Source: Gordonia otitidis NBRC 100426 | Lineage (GTDB): Bacteria > Actinomycetota > Actinomycetes > Mycobacteriales > Mycobacteriaceae | NCBI RefSeq assembly: GCF_000248075.1 | Contig: NZ_BAFB01000170.1 | Location: 39,515-103,514, forward strand | Direction: 5' to 3' | Length of the DNA stretch: 64,000 bases | Shown: positions 17,371-26,241 of the stretch, one piece after another | Numbering within the stretch: the stretch's first letter is position 1 | Layout: each line of letters opens with the position of its first letter | Program-made: the position numbers and the translations under genes | Notes under the pieces: generated by a model | Database searches by the model: none | What the model was told of the DNA's origin: nothing | What the model saw: only the letters and a program-made list of their open reading frames with translations

Positions 17371-18650
17371 CCCTCACCTCCCCAGGGCACGAGGAGATCG
17401 CCGAGTCCACCACCGTTGCCGCGTCGGGTTGCGGCGTCCTGGTCACGGATTCCCTGCTGTGCACGAGCTTTGACGTCAGCGTTCTGGTAGGTGATCTGGC
17501 TGGGCAGCGCACTCTTGCCGACCACGGGATCCGACATGAACGGCGGATACGCCACCGATAGCGACCCGAGGACCGGAGCCAGGACGTCGACGCATTTCTC
17601 GACGTCGGCCTCACTCTGTCCCGGTCGGTTGTTGGCCTCGATCGTCCCGCAGAGCAACGTGATGAGGTTGTTGCCCATCCCGAGTCCGAAGACTCCCGAG
17701 AGCGACCCGGTCAGCGGGTTGTAGATGTTGTAGAAGTTGGCGAGCTGATTGGGCGCGGAGTGCAGCAACCCGCGGATCTGTTTGTCCTTCTCGGCGAGGA
17801 TGCGCGTGGTGTCCGACAGCTTCGCCACCGACGAGGTCAACGCGTCCTTGTTCTGGTCGATGAATGTCTGGACGTCGGTCATCGCGGAGTCGAGGTTGTG
17901 CATCGCACCGTCGAGTTCCGTGGTGTTGTCGGCGAGGACGTCTGTCACCGAGGCGATCCGGCCGTTGAACTGCACGAGTTCCTCGTGACTGGTCGAGAGG
18001 GCGTCGGTCAACTTCTGCAGGTTGCGGATCGTCGAGAACAGGTCGTCGCGGCCGGACGACAACGTCGACATCACGTCCGACAGATTCGTGATCGACGAAT
18101 TCAGCGCTGATCCGTTGCCCTGCAGGTTCTTGTTGGCGACGTCCATCAGCCTGGCAGCCGATCCCTTGTCGGCGCCGTCCGGTCCGATCGCCTTGGTCAG
18201 CGTCGCGAGTTGCTTCTTGACGTCGTCCCATTCCATCGGGACCGCGGTGCGCTCCATGGGAATCGCACTGCCGTCGTCGAGTTGTTTGCCACCCGCGTAC
18301 ACCGGCGTCAGCTGAACGAACCTGCCCGACACCAGACTCTGCGCGACCACGACAGCTCGGGCATCGGCCGGAATCGGTGTGCTGCGGTCCACGTCGAGCG
18401 TGACCTTCACGTCGCCCGAACGCGGGGTGATGGCGGCGACCTTCCCCACCTTCACCCCGAGCACTCGCACCGTGTCGCCGGTGTAGAGGCCGTTCACGGA
18501 CGGGAAGTATGCCGTGATGGTCTTGGTGGTCGCCCGGTCGTAAAGCGCATATCCGACGATGCCCGCGAGTACCAGCAACGCCACGAGACCTGCCGCGCCC
18601 CACGCCTTGCGGCTACCTGGAAGTGAACGACGCAATACCATGTCAGCCAC
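17367..18650 (-). CDS. mce4D: Mce family protein Mce4D
   Basis: The 427-residue MCE subunit has an N-terminal transmembrane helix (about residues 17-37), an MCE domain with VRVLGVKVGKVAAI, a long coiled region and a conserved C-terminal module containing LLCGTIEANNRPGQSEADVE. It overlaps mce4C by eight bases and mce4E by four. MCE subunits assemble as hexamers with a central tunnel for lipid or sterol passage. The letter is assigned by position. Confidence 0.93.
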   Translation of the reverse strand: MADMVLRRSLPGSRKAWGAAGLVALLVLAGIVGYALYDRATTKTITAYFPSVNGLYTGDTVRVLGVKVGKVAAITPRSGDVKVTLDVDRSTPIPADARAVVVAQSLVSGRFVQLTPVYAGGKQLDDGSAIPMERTAVPMEWDDVKKQLATLTKAIGPDGADKGSAARLMDVANKNLQGNGSALNSSITNLSDVMSTLSSGRDDLFSTIRNLQKLTDALSTSHEELVQFNGRIASVTDVLADNTTELDGAMHNLDSAMTDVQTFIDQNKDALTSSVAKLSDTTRILAEKDKQIRGLLHSAPNQLANFYNIYNPLTGSLSGVFGLGMGNNLITLLCGTIEANNRPGQSEADVEKCVDVLAPVLGSLSVAYPPFMSDPVVGKSALPSQITYQNADVKARAQQGIRDQDAATRRGNGGGLGDLLVPWGGEG

Positions 18651-19794
18651 CTCCTGTCGGGGTCGGATATGTCGGCGCGGGAGCCGGGGCGGTGTTCTTC
18701 GGCGGCATCGGCGGCGCTTGACTCCAGGCTTGCGGCAGCAGTGGGAAACCGCTGTAGGAGAACGCCTTCCACGCCTCGGGATACTTCTGTTGAAGGATCT
18801 TCATGAATGTGGCCGTGTAGTCGCCGAAAGTGCTGACGCCGACGAGGGATTCGAAGCGCGGACCCGACGCAACGGCTTCGCCGAGCGCGTTCGCATATGG
18901 CCCGAGACGGTCGAGCGTCTGCTTGAGGTTGTCCTCGTTGTCGTTGAGGATGTCGAGCACCCCGTCGAGTTTGGTCAGCGTCGGGCGTAGTTGTTCGTTG
19001 TTCTCCTTGATGAACCCGGAGATCTGCTCCGCGACGTCACGGGTGCCGCTGATGAGCTGCGCGATGGCGGCACGGCGGAACTGCAGTTCACCGACCAGCG
19101 AATTGGCGTCCACGAGAAGCTGGTTGATCTGCTTGCTGCGGTCGCCGATGACATCGGTGACCGCGCTGGCCTTCGCCAACAGCGCCCGCAGATTGTTGTC
19201 CCGGTCGGCGATCGCCTTCGACAACCGCGAGACGCCCTCTACAGCGCCCTGTACTTCGTCGGGCGTCGAGGAGAACGTGACCGAGAGCGTGTCGAGCGCC
19301 TTGTTGAGCTGGTCGGTATCGGTCTGCGCGAGCGAATTGGTCGACTCGTCGAGGGCATCGGTGAGCGAGTAGGGCGCGATGGTGTTGCGGTTGGCGATGG
19401 ACCCACCCGGTCGGATCCGCTCGCCGCCGTGCGGCAGGATCGTCAGATTTCTTCTGCCGAGCACGGTCTCGGTCTTGATGGCGGCCTGGGTGTCGGCGCC
19501 CATGACCACCGTGTCGTTCATTCGGAAGCCGACAGCGGCCTTCGTGCCCTGGTCGGTCGGGGCGAGTTCGATCTTCTCCACCGTTCCCACCGTGACGCCG
19601 GATACGGTCACGATGTCACCGGTGACCAGCCCTCCCGCGTCGTCGAAGTAGGCGGTGTAGGTGCTGATCGGCGAGAGGTAGGGCAACTTGTCCATCTGCA
19701 TCGCGACGATCACGACGAGCGCGGTGACCACCACGCCGATGAGGCCGATCTGGATGCGGCTGCGCCCGTTCATGAGCTTGCGCTTCTCGCTCAT
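18643..19794 (-). CDS. mce4C: Mce family protein Mce4C
   Basis: The 383-residue MCE subunit has a transmembrane helix at about residues 15-33, an MCE domain (VTVSGVTVGTVEKI) and a helical domain. A Pro-rich C-terminus (PPMPPKNTAPAPAP) probably lies in the envelope. The ATG at 19794 forms an ATGA overlap with the mce4B stop; a longer upstream frame would overlap mce4B extensively and is rejected. Confidence 0.93.
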   Translation of the reverse strand: MSEKRKLMNGRSRIQIGLIGVVVTALVVIVAMQMDKLPYLSPISTYTAYFDDAGGLVTGDIVTVSGVTVGTVEKIELAPTDQGTKAAVGFRMNDTVVMGADTQAAIKTETVLGRRNLTILPHGGERIRPGGSIANRNTIAPYSLTDALDESTNSLAQTDTDQLNKALDTLSVTFSSTPDEVQGAVEGVSRLSKAIADRDNNLRALLAKASAVTDVIGDRSKQINQLLVDANSLVGELQFRRAAIAQLISGTRDVAEQISGFIKENNEQLRPTLTKLDGVLDILNDNEDNLKQTLDRLGPYANALGEAVASGPRFESLVGVSTFGDYTATFMKILQQKYPEAWKAFSYSGFPLLPQAWSQAPPMPPKNTAPAPAPTYPTPTGGG

Positions 19795-20870
19795 GTGGCC
19801 GCGCACCTCCCGCCGGCCTTCGTGGTGTCGCCCATGACGTCGTTGGACGTGAAGAAATACTGCTTGCCGTCGGGACCGCTGAGCAGCAACCTGATTCGGC
19901 AGAAGTAGATCTGCAACCACGCACCGTAACTGCCGAGGTTGGACAGCTTCTTGAAGTCGTTGGGCAGCCGACCGACGAGTTGCCGAAGATAGGGTTCGGA
20001 CTTCAGCAGGTTGCCCGACACCGCACCCGTCTCGTTCACGATCTGCTTGAGGTCGGGACGGGTCGCTCCCAGCAATCCCGACAGGCCGGTGGTGACTGCA
20101 GCGGTCTGGGTGAGCGCGTCGCCGATGGTGCCGCGCTGAGCCGAGAGTCCGGTGATCAACTGCTGCATCTGGTCAAGGCTGGTGTCGAGACCCGCCTTGT
20201 CGCCGTCGAGAATGCCGACGGTCTGGTTCAGGTTGTCGATGACGTCACCGATCAGCTGGTCGCGGTCGGCGAGTGCGCCGGTGAACGACGACGTCTGCGC
20301 GAGGAGGTTCGTCAAGGCCTCGCGCTGTGCGCGCCCCTGGAACACCTCGATCAACGACGCCGAGAGCTGGTTGACCTCGTCGGGTTTCAGGGTCCGGAAC
20401 AGCGGTTTGAACCCGCCGAGCAGTTTGTCGAGATCCATCGCCGGCTCGGTTTGGCCGATCGGGATCGTCGCACCGGATGGCAGGGTGTCATCCGGGTCAC
20501 CCTCACCCTGCTCGATGTCGAGGTAGCGGTCGCCCGTGAGGTTCTCGTAGCGGATCAATGCGCGCACCGATCGCGGCAAGCGATATTTCTCATCGACGCT
20601 GAATGACACCTCCGCGTCGTTGTCCCGGGTCAACCCCACCTTGTGGACGGTGCCGACCTGCACCCCTGCGATCTTCACCTTGGAACCGGACTTCATCTCC
20701 GATGCACTCGTGAACACGGCGGTGTAGTCCGACGACGATCCGGGTCGATAGTTGCTGAACACGGCGACGAGTCCGACGAACACGATGACCATGACCGTAG
20801 CGAACGCACCCAATTTGATGACGGTGGCGCGGAAAGCGCGCGTGCGATTGTCAACCACCGGCCTGCCCAC
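19791..20870 (-). CDS. mce4B: Mce family protein Mce4B
   Basis: The 359-residue MCE subunit has a transmembrane helix (about residues 18-38), an MCE domain (VKIAGVQVGTVHKV) and a helical region. It ends with a conserved cysteine near the C-terminus (GGRCAAT). The GTG at 20870 overlaps mce4A by 20 bases; a GTG at 20858 with an eight-base overlap is an alternative. Confidence 0.92.
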   Translation of the reverse strand: MGRPVVDNRTRAFRATVIKLGAFATVMVIVFVGLVAVFSNYRPGSSSDYTAVFTSASEMKSGSKVKIAGVQVGTVHKVGLTRDNDAEVSFSVDEKYRLPRSVRALIRYENLTGDRYLDIEQGEGDPDDTLPSGATIPIGQTEPAMDLDKLLGGFKPLFRTLKPDEVNQLSASLIEVFQGRAQREALTNLLAQTSSFTGALADRDQLIGDVIDNLNQTVGILDGDKAGLDTSLDQMQQLITGLSAQRGTIGDALTQTAAVTTGLSGLLGATRPDLKQIVNETGAVSGNLLKSEPYLRQLVGRLPNDFKKLSNLGSYGAWLQIYFCRIRLLLSGPDGKQYFFTSNDVMGDTTKAGGRCAAT

Positions 20871-22044
20871 CCCGCTGCGGCTCCCCGAACAGGAGCTGGA
20901 ACAGTTTCTGGCGCGACGCCTTCGCCGTTGTCCGTGGCTGATAGGGCACCGGCGCGTTGTCGGTCACGTAGAAGCCGGTGTTGACGTCGGTGGTCGGATT
21001 GCTCAATGCGCCCTCGCAGGTCGGTGGCCCATCTGCACCGACGATCGGCAGGCTCTGCGGATACGTGTACGGGTCGGTGCCCGGCTGCAATCCCGCGTAC
21101 AGCAGGAGGTTTCCGTTCTTACCGCCGAGCATGGGTTTGGCGAGGTCGGCAGCCTGCGCGCTCGCGGTCAAGAAGCAGGCGAGTCCCGGTGACTGGTAGC
21201 CGAGCAGGCGTGCGACAGGATTGAGATTCGACAGCGTCGTGATCAGCGTCTGCTTCGGCGGGGCGAGCACACCGTTGATCGTGTTGGCCATCCCGGTCGC
21301 GTTGATCAGCAGTGCGTCGAGGTTGGCGGAGTTGTCGAGCAGCGTGTTCCCGATGAACGTCGCATTGTCGATGGTGCGCATCAGGTCCGGCATCGCGTCG
21401 GCGTAGACGTTGGTTGCTCCCGCGGCCTGCGTGATCGCCGCGTTCAGTTCGTCCAGGTGAGGATTGGTCTTCGCCAGAAGGCCTGACAACTGGTCGAGCG
21501 AGGCACCGATCTGCTTACCCTGCCCCGACAGTGCGGTGTCGACGGCACCCATCACGGCGTTGAGCTTGTCGGGTTGCAAATCGGCAAGGACGTTGACCAG
21601 TTGCTGGAACACGGTGTTGAGCTCGACGACCACCCTGTCGGCTCCGATGACCTGTCCGGACTGCAGGTGCCCTTCTCCCCCGGTCTCCGGGATCACCAGG
21701 TTGACAGCCTTGGCACCGAAAACGGTGTTGGACTTGATGTCGGCGGTGACGTTGCCGGGGATCTGCGACATGGAGGCGGTGTCGATGTCGAGGTCGAGCA
21801 CGGCGTGCCCGTCCTGCTGACGGATCGAGGCGACCTTGCCCACCTGCACACCCCGCAACTTCACCTTGGCGTCAGGACTCATCACGAGGCCTGCCCGCGG
21901 GGTGTTGAGGGTGACCGGCTGAGTGTCGGCGAACCAGCCGAGGAATTGCGCGCCTGCACCCACGACAACAGCGACGAGGCCACCGACCATGATGACCGCT
22001 GCTGTCTTGCGGACCAGAGGGCTCCGCTCCTGTCGACGTGCCAT
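20851..22044 (-). CDS. mce4A: Mce family protein Mce4A
   Basis: The 397-residue first MCE subunit has an N-terminal transmembrane helix (about residues 13-35), an MCE domain (VKLRGVQVGKVASI) and a long helical domain. A C-terminal region with two cysteines follows (LACFLTAS, PTCEGA). It starts four bases after yrbE4B. In mycobacteria and rhodococci Mce4 imports cholesterol and other sterols. Confidence 0.93.
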   Translation of the reverse strand: MARRQERSPLVRKTAAVIMVGGLVAVVVGAGAQFLGWFADTQPVTLNTPRAGLVMSPDAKVKLRGVQVGKVASIRQQDGHAVLDLDIDTASMSQIPGNVTADIKSNTVFGAKAVNLVIPETGGEGHLQSGQVIGADRVVVELNTVFQQLVNVLADLQPDKLNAVMGAVDTALSGQGKQIGASLDQLSGLLAKTNPHLDELNAAITQAAGATNVYADAMPDLMRTIDNATFIGNTLLDNSANLDALLINATGMANTINGVLAPPKQTLITTLSNLNPVARLLGYQSPGLACFLTASAQAADLAKPMLGGKNGNLLLYAGLQPGTDPYTYPQSLPIVGADGPPTCEGALSNPTTDVNTGFYVTDNAPVPYQPRTTAKASRQKLFQLLFGEPQRGGQAGG

Positions 22045-22048
22045 CTGT

Positions 22049-22900
22049 TCAGCCCGCCAGATTGAACTTGCCGTCGGCGCCGTAGATGGCGAGCGAGGTG
22101 AGCAGGGTGATCACGACCACGACGACGAGCGACGCACGCACCGCGTTGCCAACGGCGACGCCCACACCGACGGGCCCTCCGTCGGCGTTGTAGCCGTAGT
22201 AGGTGTGGATGAGCATCACGGCGATCGCCATGCAGATCGCCTGCACGAACGACCACAGGATGTCCGACGGGATCAGGAACGTGTTGAAGTAGTGGTCGTA
22301 GACACCCGATGACTGGCCGTAGAGCACGACGGTCGCAAAACGACTGGCGATGAACGCGGCGAGTGACGCGAGGGAGTAAAGCGGGATGATCGCGATCATC
22401 CCCGCGACGATCCGGGTGCTGACCAGGTAGGGGATCGATGAGATCGCCATGGTCTCGAGCGCGTCGATCTCCTCACTGACCCGCATCGCGCCCAGTTGTG
22501 CCGTGGCGCCCGCCCCGATGGTCGCCGCGAGCGCGATACCGGCGATCACCGGCACCGCGATGCGGACGTTGATGAACGCGGAGAAGAATCCGGTGAGCGC
22601 CTCGACGCCGATGTTGGCGAGCGAACTGTAGCCCTGCACGGCGATGGTGCCGCCGGTGAACAACGTGAGGAACCCGACCACGACGACGGTGCCGCCGATC
22701 ATCGCGAGCGCGCCGGAACCCATGGAGATCTCGGCGATGAGCCGCAGCGTCTCTTTCTTGTACTGGCGAACCGCGCGGGGGATGGCGATGAGGCTGTCCC
22801 AGTAGAACAGCGCCTGATCGCCGATCTGATTCCAGTCGTCGCCCGCGCGTTTTATCGCGACTCGAGCTGTCTGGAGTCGTGTGGTGAACGGAAGGACCAT
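22049..22900 (-). CDS. yrbE4B: YrbE4B, MlaE-type permease
   Basis: This is one of the two integral membrane permeases of the Mce4 transporter. The 283-residue protein has about six membrane helices and the MlaE-family signature around GAGATAQLGAMRVSEEIDAL, whose EExDAL region is thought to contact the ATPase. It follows yrbE4A by one base. The ATPase MceG is normally encoded elsewhere and is not in this window. Confidence 0.94.
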   Translation of the reverse strand: MVLPFTTRLQTARVAIKRAGDDWNQIGDQALFYWDSLIAIPRAVRQYKKETLRLIAEISMGSGALAMIGGTVVVVGFLTLFTGGTIAVQGYSSLANIGVEALTGFFSAFINVRIAVPVIAGIALAATIGAGATAQLGAMRVSEEIDALETMAISSIPYLVSTRIVAGMIAIIPLYSLASLAAFIASRFATVVLYGQSSGVYDHYFNTFLIPSDILWSFVQAICMAIAVMLIHTYYGYNADGGPVGVGVAVGNAVRASLVVVVVITLLTSLAIYGADGKFNLAG

Positions 22901-22901
22901 G

Positions 22902-23666
22902 TCAGCCGGCCGTCGCTTTCACACCGACGGCGGTGACCACGACGTTGACCACGAACAGTGCCATGAACGAGTACACGACCGTCTCGTTGACGGCGTCACC
23001 GACGCCCTTCGCGCCACCCTTGACGTTGAGTCCCTGGAAGCACCCGACCAAACCGGCGAAGAGCCCGAACAGCGCGGCTTTGACCATCGAGATCATGAGC
23101 TCGCCGAAGCCGGTCAGCAGGGTGAGACTGGCGAGGAACGCGCCGGGGTTGACGTCCTGCAGATAGACCGAGAACAAGAAGCCGCCGCCGATACCGATCG
23201 TGCACACGAGGCTGTTGAGCAGCAGCGCCACCCCGGTCGACGCGATGACTCGGGGAACGACGAGTCGGTGCACCGGATTGATCCCGAGCACCTCCATCGC
23301 GTCGATCTCCTCGCGGATGGTGCGTGCGCCGAGGTCGGCACAGATGGCTGTGGCTCCCGCGCCGGCAACGATGAGCACGGTGACGATCGGACCGATCTGT
23401 GTGATGGTGCCCAGTGCCGCACCCGCTCCGGAGAGGTCTTGGGCACCGATCTCGCGCAACAGGATGTTCAGCGTGAAACTCACCAGGACCGTGAACGGGA
23501 TCGCAACGAGCAGCGTCGGCATCATCGAGACACGGGCGATCGCCCACGATTGCTCCACGGTCTCCCGCCACTGAAACGGCCTGCGGAACAGCTCACGAAA
23601 AGCATCGACACCTAGGGCAACGAAGTCGCCGACCTGTTCCAGCGGCGCATCAAGCCTGCGCGACAA
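22902..23666 (-). CDS. yrbE4A: YrbE4A, MlaE-type permease
   Basis: The 254-residue partner permease has five or six membrane helices and the coupling motif GARTIREEIDAMEVLGINP. It heads the mce4 block. No KstR operator lies in the 60-bp gap to hsd4A, so the ten mce genes are probably transcribed from the KstR-controlled promoter upstream of hsd4A (24638-24651). Confidence 0.94.
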   Translation of the reverse strand: MSRRLDAPLEQVGDFVALGVDAFRELFRRPFQWRETVEQSWAIARVSMMPTLLVAIPFTVLVSFTLNILLREIGAQDLSGAGAALGTITQIGPIVTVLIVAGAGATAICADLGARTIREEIDAMEVLGINPVHRLVVPRVIASTGVALLLNSLVCTIGIGGGFLFSVYLQDVNPGAFLASLTLLTGFGELMISMVKAALFGLFAGLVGCFQGLNVKGGAKGVGDAVNETVVYSFMALFVVNVVVTAVGVKATAG

Positions 23667-23726
23667 ACGTCTGCTCCTCTTCCCCGGTTCCCAAGCAACC
23701 TAGCACGCACAACAGCCAGAAGTGGG

Positions 23727-24617
23727 TCAGTTGACCAGCCCACGCGCCGTGAAGGTTTTCGAGGGGTCACGCTCTGCGAAGTACGAGGTGAGAGTCTTGG
23801 TCAGATCGTCGGAATCCCACGCGTCACCGTCGGCGGTGAAAACCTCGTCGACGGTCGGCGCGGCCATCAGCGTGACCCGCGGACCATAGACGACGAAAAC
23901 CTGTCCGGTGACGTCGTCAGAGTCGGGGGAGGCGAGGAATTCGATTAGTCGCACGACGTGGTCGGGCGACAACGGGTCGATGCCGTCGACAGGCGCCTCG
24001 CCGAACACGGCAGCCGTCATCGCCGTGCGCGCGCGGGGACAGATGGCGTTCGCACGCACGCCGTAGCGCTTGAGCGCTCGCGACGCCGACAGGGTCAGTG
24101 CGGTGATCCCTGCCTTGGCCGCACCGTAATTCGCCTGCCCCTCGGGACCGAGCAGACCTGCTTCCGACGACGTGTTGATCAATCGCCCGTAGACCGGCCG
24201 ACCTTCCTTCTTCGACTCACCACGCCAGTACGCCCCCGCATTCCGGTTGAGCAGGAAGTGACCGCGCAGGTGCACCCGGATCACCAGATCCCACTCGTCG
24301 TCGGACATGTTGAACAGCATCTTGTCGCGCACGACGCCCGCATTGCTGACCACGATGTCGAGCCGTCCGAGATCCTCGGTGGCCACTCGCATGATCTCGG
24401 CCGCGACAGCGGAGTCGGAGATGTCTCCGGCGACCGGGACGGCGCGCCCACCGGCCGCGGTGATGCTGTCGATCGTGTCGCTGGCATCCAGGGAACCCGA
24501 GAGATCGTTGACGATGACCGTCGCGCCTGCCGCCGCGAGACCGATTGCCTCTGCCCGCCCGAGACCCGCGCCCGCTCCGGTGACGACGGCTACGCGATCA
24601 TTGCAAGACTGCCCCAC
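23727..24617 (-). CDS. hsd4A: Hsd4A-like steroid/3-hydroxyacyl-CoA dehydrogenase (SDR)
   Basis: Hsd4A acts on the 22-hydroxy-CoA stage of sterol side-chain beta-oxidation and on 17-hydroxysteroids in related bacteria. The 296-residue SDR has TGAGAGLG (13-20), Asp38, NAG (92-94) and catalytic Ser151, Tyr164 and Lys168 (YGAAK). A C-terminal extension of about 45 residues is typical of this subfamily. The GTG at 24617 has GAGGAAAGG at suitable spacing; GTG 24626 is too close. Its place between yrbE4A and the ferredoxin gene matches Rv3502c. A KstR operator lies 21 bases upstream. Confidence 0.9.
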   Translation of the reverse strand: MGQSCNDRVAVVTGAGAGLGRAEAIGLAAAGATVIVNDLSGSLDASDTIDSITAAGGRAVPVAGDISDSAVAAEIMRVATEDLGRLDIVVSNAGVVRDKMLFNMSDDEWDLVIRVHLRGHFLLNRNAGAYWRGESKKEGRPVYGRLINTSSEAGLLGPEGQANYGAAKAGITALTLSASRALKRYGVRANAICPRARTAMTAAVFGEAPVDGIDPLSPDHVVRLIEFLASPDSDDVTGQVFVVYGPRVTLMAAPTVDEVFTADGDAWDSDDLTKTLTSYFAERDPSKTFTARGLVN

Positions 24618-24637
24618 TGGGTACACCTTTCCTCGAC

Positions 24638-24651
24638 TAGAACATGTTCTA
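24638..24651. promoter_or_regulatory. KstR operator (hsd4A-mce4 promoter)
   Basis: TAGAACATGTTCTA is a perfect 14-bp palindrome and full match to TnnAACnnGTTnnA, 21 bases upstream of hsd4A. It probably controls hsd4A and the mce4 operon behind it. Confidence 0.9.
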
Positions 24652-24702
24652 ACATGCGACCTCGCGAGTCCGAGTAGGAACCCCCGAAAACCGCGCGGCG
24701 CC

Positions 24703-24891
24703 TCACTCGAGCCGCAATGCCGACTTCGGGCAACCGGCAACCGCCTGACGAACCTCGTCGACCTTGTCCGCCGGAACGTCATCGGAGAGAATCACCAGGT
24801 AGTCGTCATCATCGAGGTCGAAGAACTCGGGTGCGATGCCCACGCACACGCCGTTGGCCTCGCACAGGTCGAAATCCGCCTTGATTCGCAT
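24703..24891 (-). CDS. fdxD: 3Fe-4S ferredoxin (FdxD-like)
   Basis: The 62-residue acidic ferredoxin has Cys10, Cys16 and a Cys-Pro near residue 54 (GCPKSAL), the pattern of single-cluster 3Fe-4S ferredoxins that serve actinobacterial P450s. It corresponds to Rv3503c in the same position. It is a reasonable electron donor for the CYP125 enzymes in this window; that pairing is inference. The ATG at 24891 has GAGGGGT directly upstream. Confidence 0.9.
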   Translation of the reverse strand: MRIKADFDLCEANGVCVGIAPEFFDLDDDDYLVILSDDVPADKVDEVRQAVAGCPKSALRLE

Positions 24892-24946
24892 CAGTACCCC
24901 TCTTCGTTGTCAGGTCCGTTGGTTGACGGGCTGGGTGGATACAGGT

Positions 24947-24960
24947 TAGAACGTGTTTCA
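24947..24960. promoter_or_regulatory. KstR operator (fdxD / chsE1 intergenic)
   Basis: TAGAACGTGTTTCA fits TnnAACnnGTTnnA at all fixed positions. It lies 41 bases before chsE1 and 55 bases from the divergent ferredoxin start and could control both. Confidence 0.85.
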
Positions 24961-25000
24961 GAAGTTGGCGAGCACCCACCGGAAAGCACAGGGCCGAACA

Positions 25001-26203
25001 ATGCGCATCGCGTACACAGACCAGCAAGCCGATCTCCGTCGCGAACTGCGGTCGTACTTCGCCGGATTGATGACAGACGAACGACGCGCCGCGCTTTCCG
25101 GGGGCGACGGAGAAGTCGGCGAAGGCGATGCCTATCGCGACGTTGTGGCACAAATGGGTGCCGACGGGTGGCTGGCATTGGGATGGCCCACGGAGTTCGG
25201 CGGCCAGAACCGGTCGATGATGGACCAGTTGATCTTCACAGACGAGGCGGCGATCGCCGGCGCACCCGTCCCCTTCCTGACCATCAACTCGGTCGCCCCG
25301 ACGATCATGCATTACGGCACCGATGAGCAGAAGGCGTTCTTTCTGCCGAGGATCGCAGCGGGTGAATTGCACTTCTCGATCGGATACTCCGAGCCCGGCG
25401 CGGGAACAGACCTGGCAGCCCTGCGGACCACAGCGGTGCGTGACGGCGACGAGTACGTGATCAACGGACAGAAGATGTGGACGTCGCTGGTCGCCTACGC
25501 CGACTACATCTGGCTGGCCTGCCGTACGGATCCCTCCACCCTCGAGCCGGGAGGTAAGAAGCACAAGGGCATCTCGATGCTCATCGTGCCGACCACCAGT
25601 TCGGGCTTCGACTACACGCCGGTGCACACGATGTCGGGTGTCGACACGTCGGTCACCTACTACTCCGACGTACGGGTGCCGCTCAGTGCACGCGTCGGCG
25701 AAGAGGGTGGCGGTTGGCCGTTGGTCACCAATCAGCTCAATCACGAGCGGGTGGCGTTGTGCAGCGCCGCACCCGTGCAGACCGCGCTGCGCGAGACCGT
25801 CGCCTGGGCGCAGCAACACAAAACCGGGGACGGCCAACGGATCATCGACGCGCCATGGGCGCGCACAAACCTCGCCAGAGTGCACGCGAAGGTCGAGTAT
25901 CTCAAGCTGATCAACTGGAAGATCGCCTCGGCAGCCGCGTCCGGTGGATCACCATCGCCCGCCGACGCTTCGGCGACCAAGGTCTTCGGCACCGAATTCG
26001 CCACGGAGGCATACCGTTTACTGATGGAGGTGGTCGGTCCCGCCGCGACGCTCCGGCAGGACTCGCCGGGCGCACAGTTGCACGGCAGACTCGAGCGCTA
26101 CCAGCGGACATCGCTGATCCTGACTTTCGGGGGCGGCACCAACGAGGTTCAGCGCGACATCATCGGCATGCTCGCCCTCGGTCTCCCCCCACAGCGGCGC
26201 TGA
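25001..26203 (+). CDS. chsE1: Steroid acyl-CoA dehydrogenase subunit ChsE1 (FadE26-like)
   Basis: ChsE1 and ChsE2 form a heterotetrameric acyl-CoA dehydrogenase that oxidises the propionyl/C3 part of the sterol side chain. The 400-residue protein has the same length as M. tuberculosis FadE26. It shows the FAD-binding and substrate segments GYSEPGAGTDLA, NGQKMWTS and the C-terminal GGGTNEVQRDIIG. It begins the operon chsE1-chsE2-fadD17, 38 bp before chsE2. The ATG at 25001 lies downstream of the KstR operator; an earlier frame extension runs into the operator and is rejected. Confidence 0.93.
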   Translation: MRIAYTDQQADLRRELRSYFAGLMTDERRAALSGGDGEVGEGDAYRDVVAQMGADGWLALGWPTEFGGQNRSMMDQLIFTDEAAIAGAPVPFLTINSVAPTIMHYGTDEQKAFFLPRIAAGELHFSIGYSEPGAGTDLAALRTTAVRDGDEYVINGQKMWTSLVAYADYIWLACRTDPSTLEPGGKKHKGISMLIVPTTSSGFDYTPVHTMSGVDTSVTYYSDVRVPLSARVGEEGGGWPLVTNQLNHERVALCSAAPVQTALRETVAWAQQHKTGDGQRIIDAPWARTNLARVHAKVEYLKLINWKIASAAASGGSPSPADASATKVFGTEFATEAYRLLMEVVGPAATLRQDSPGAQLHGRLERYQRTSLILTFGGGTNEVQRDIIGMLALGLPPQRR

Positions 26204-26241
26204 CTTGCCACCCATCCAGCACTGAGCCGAGGAGCACGTAC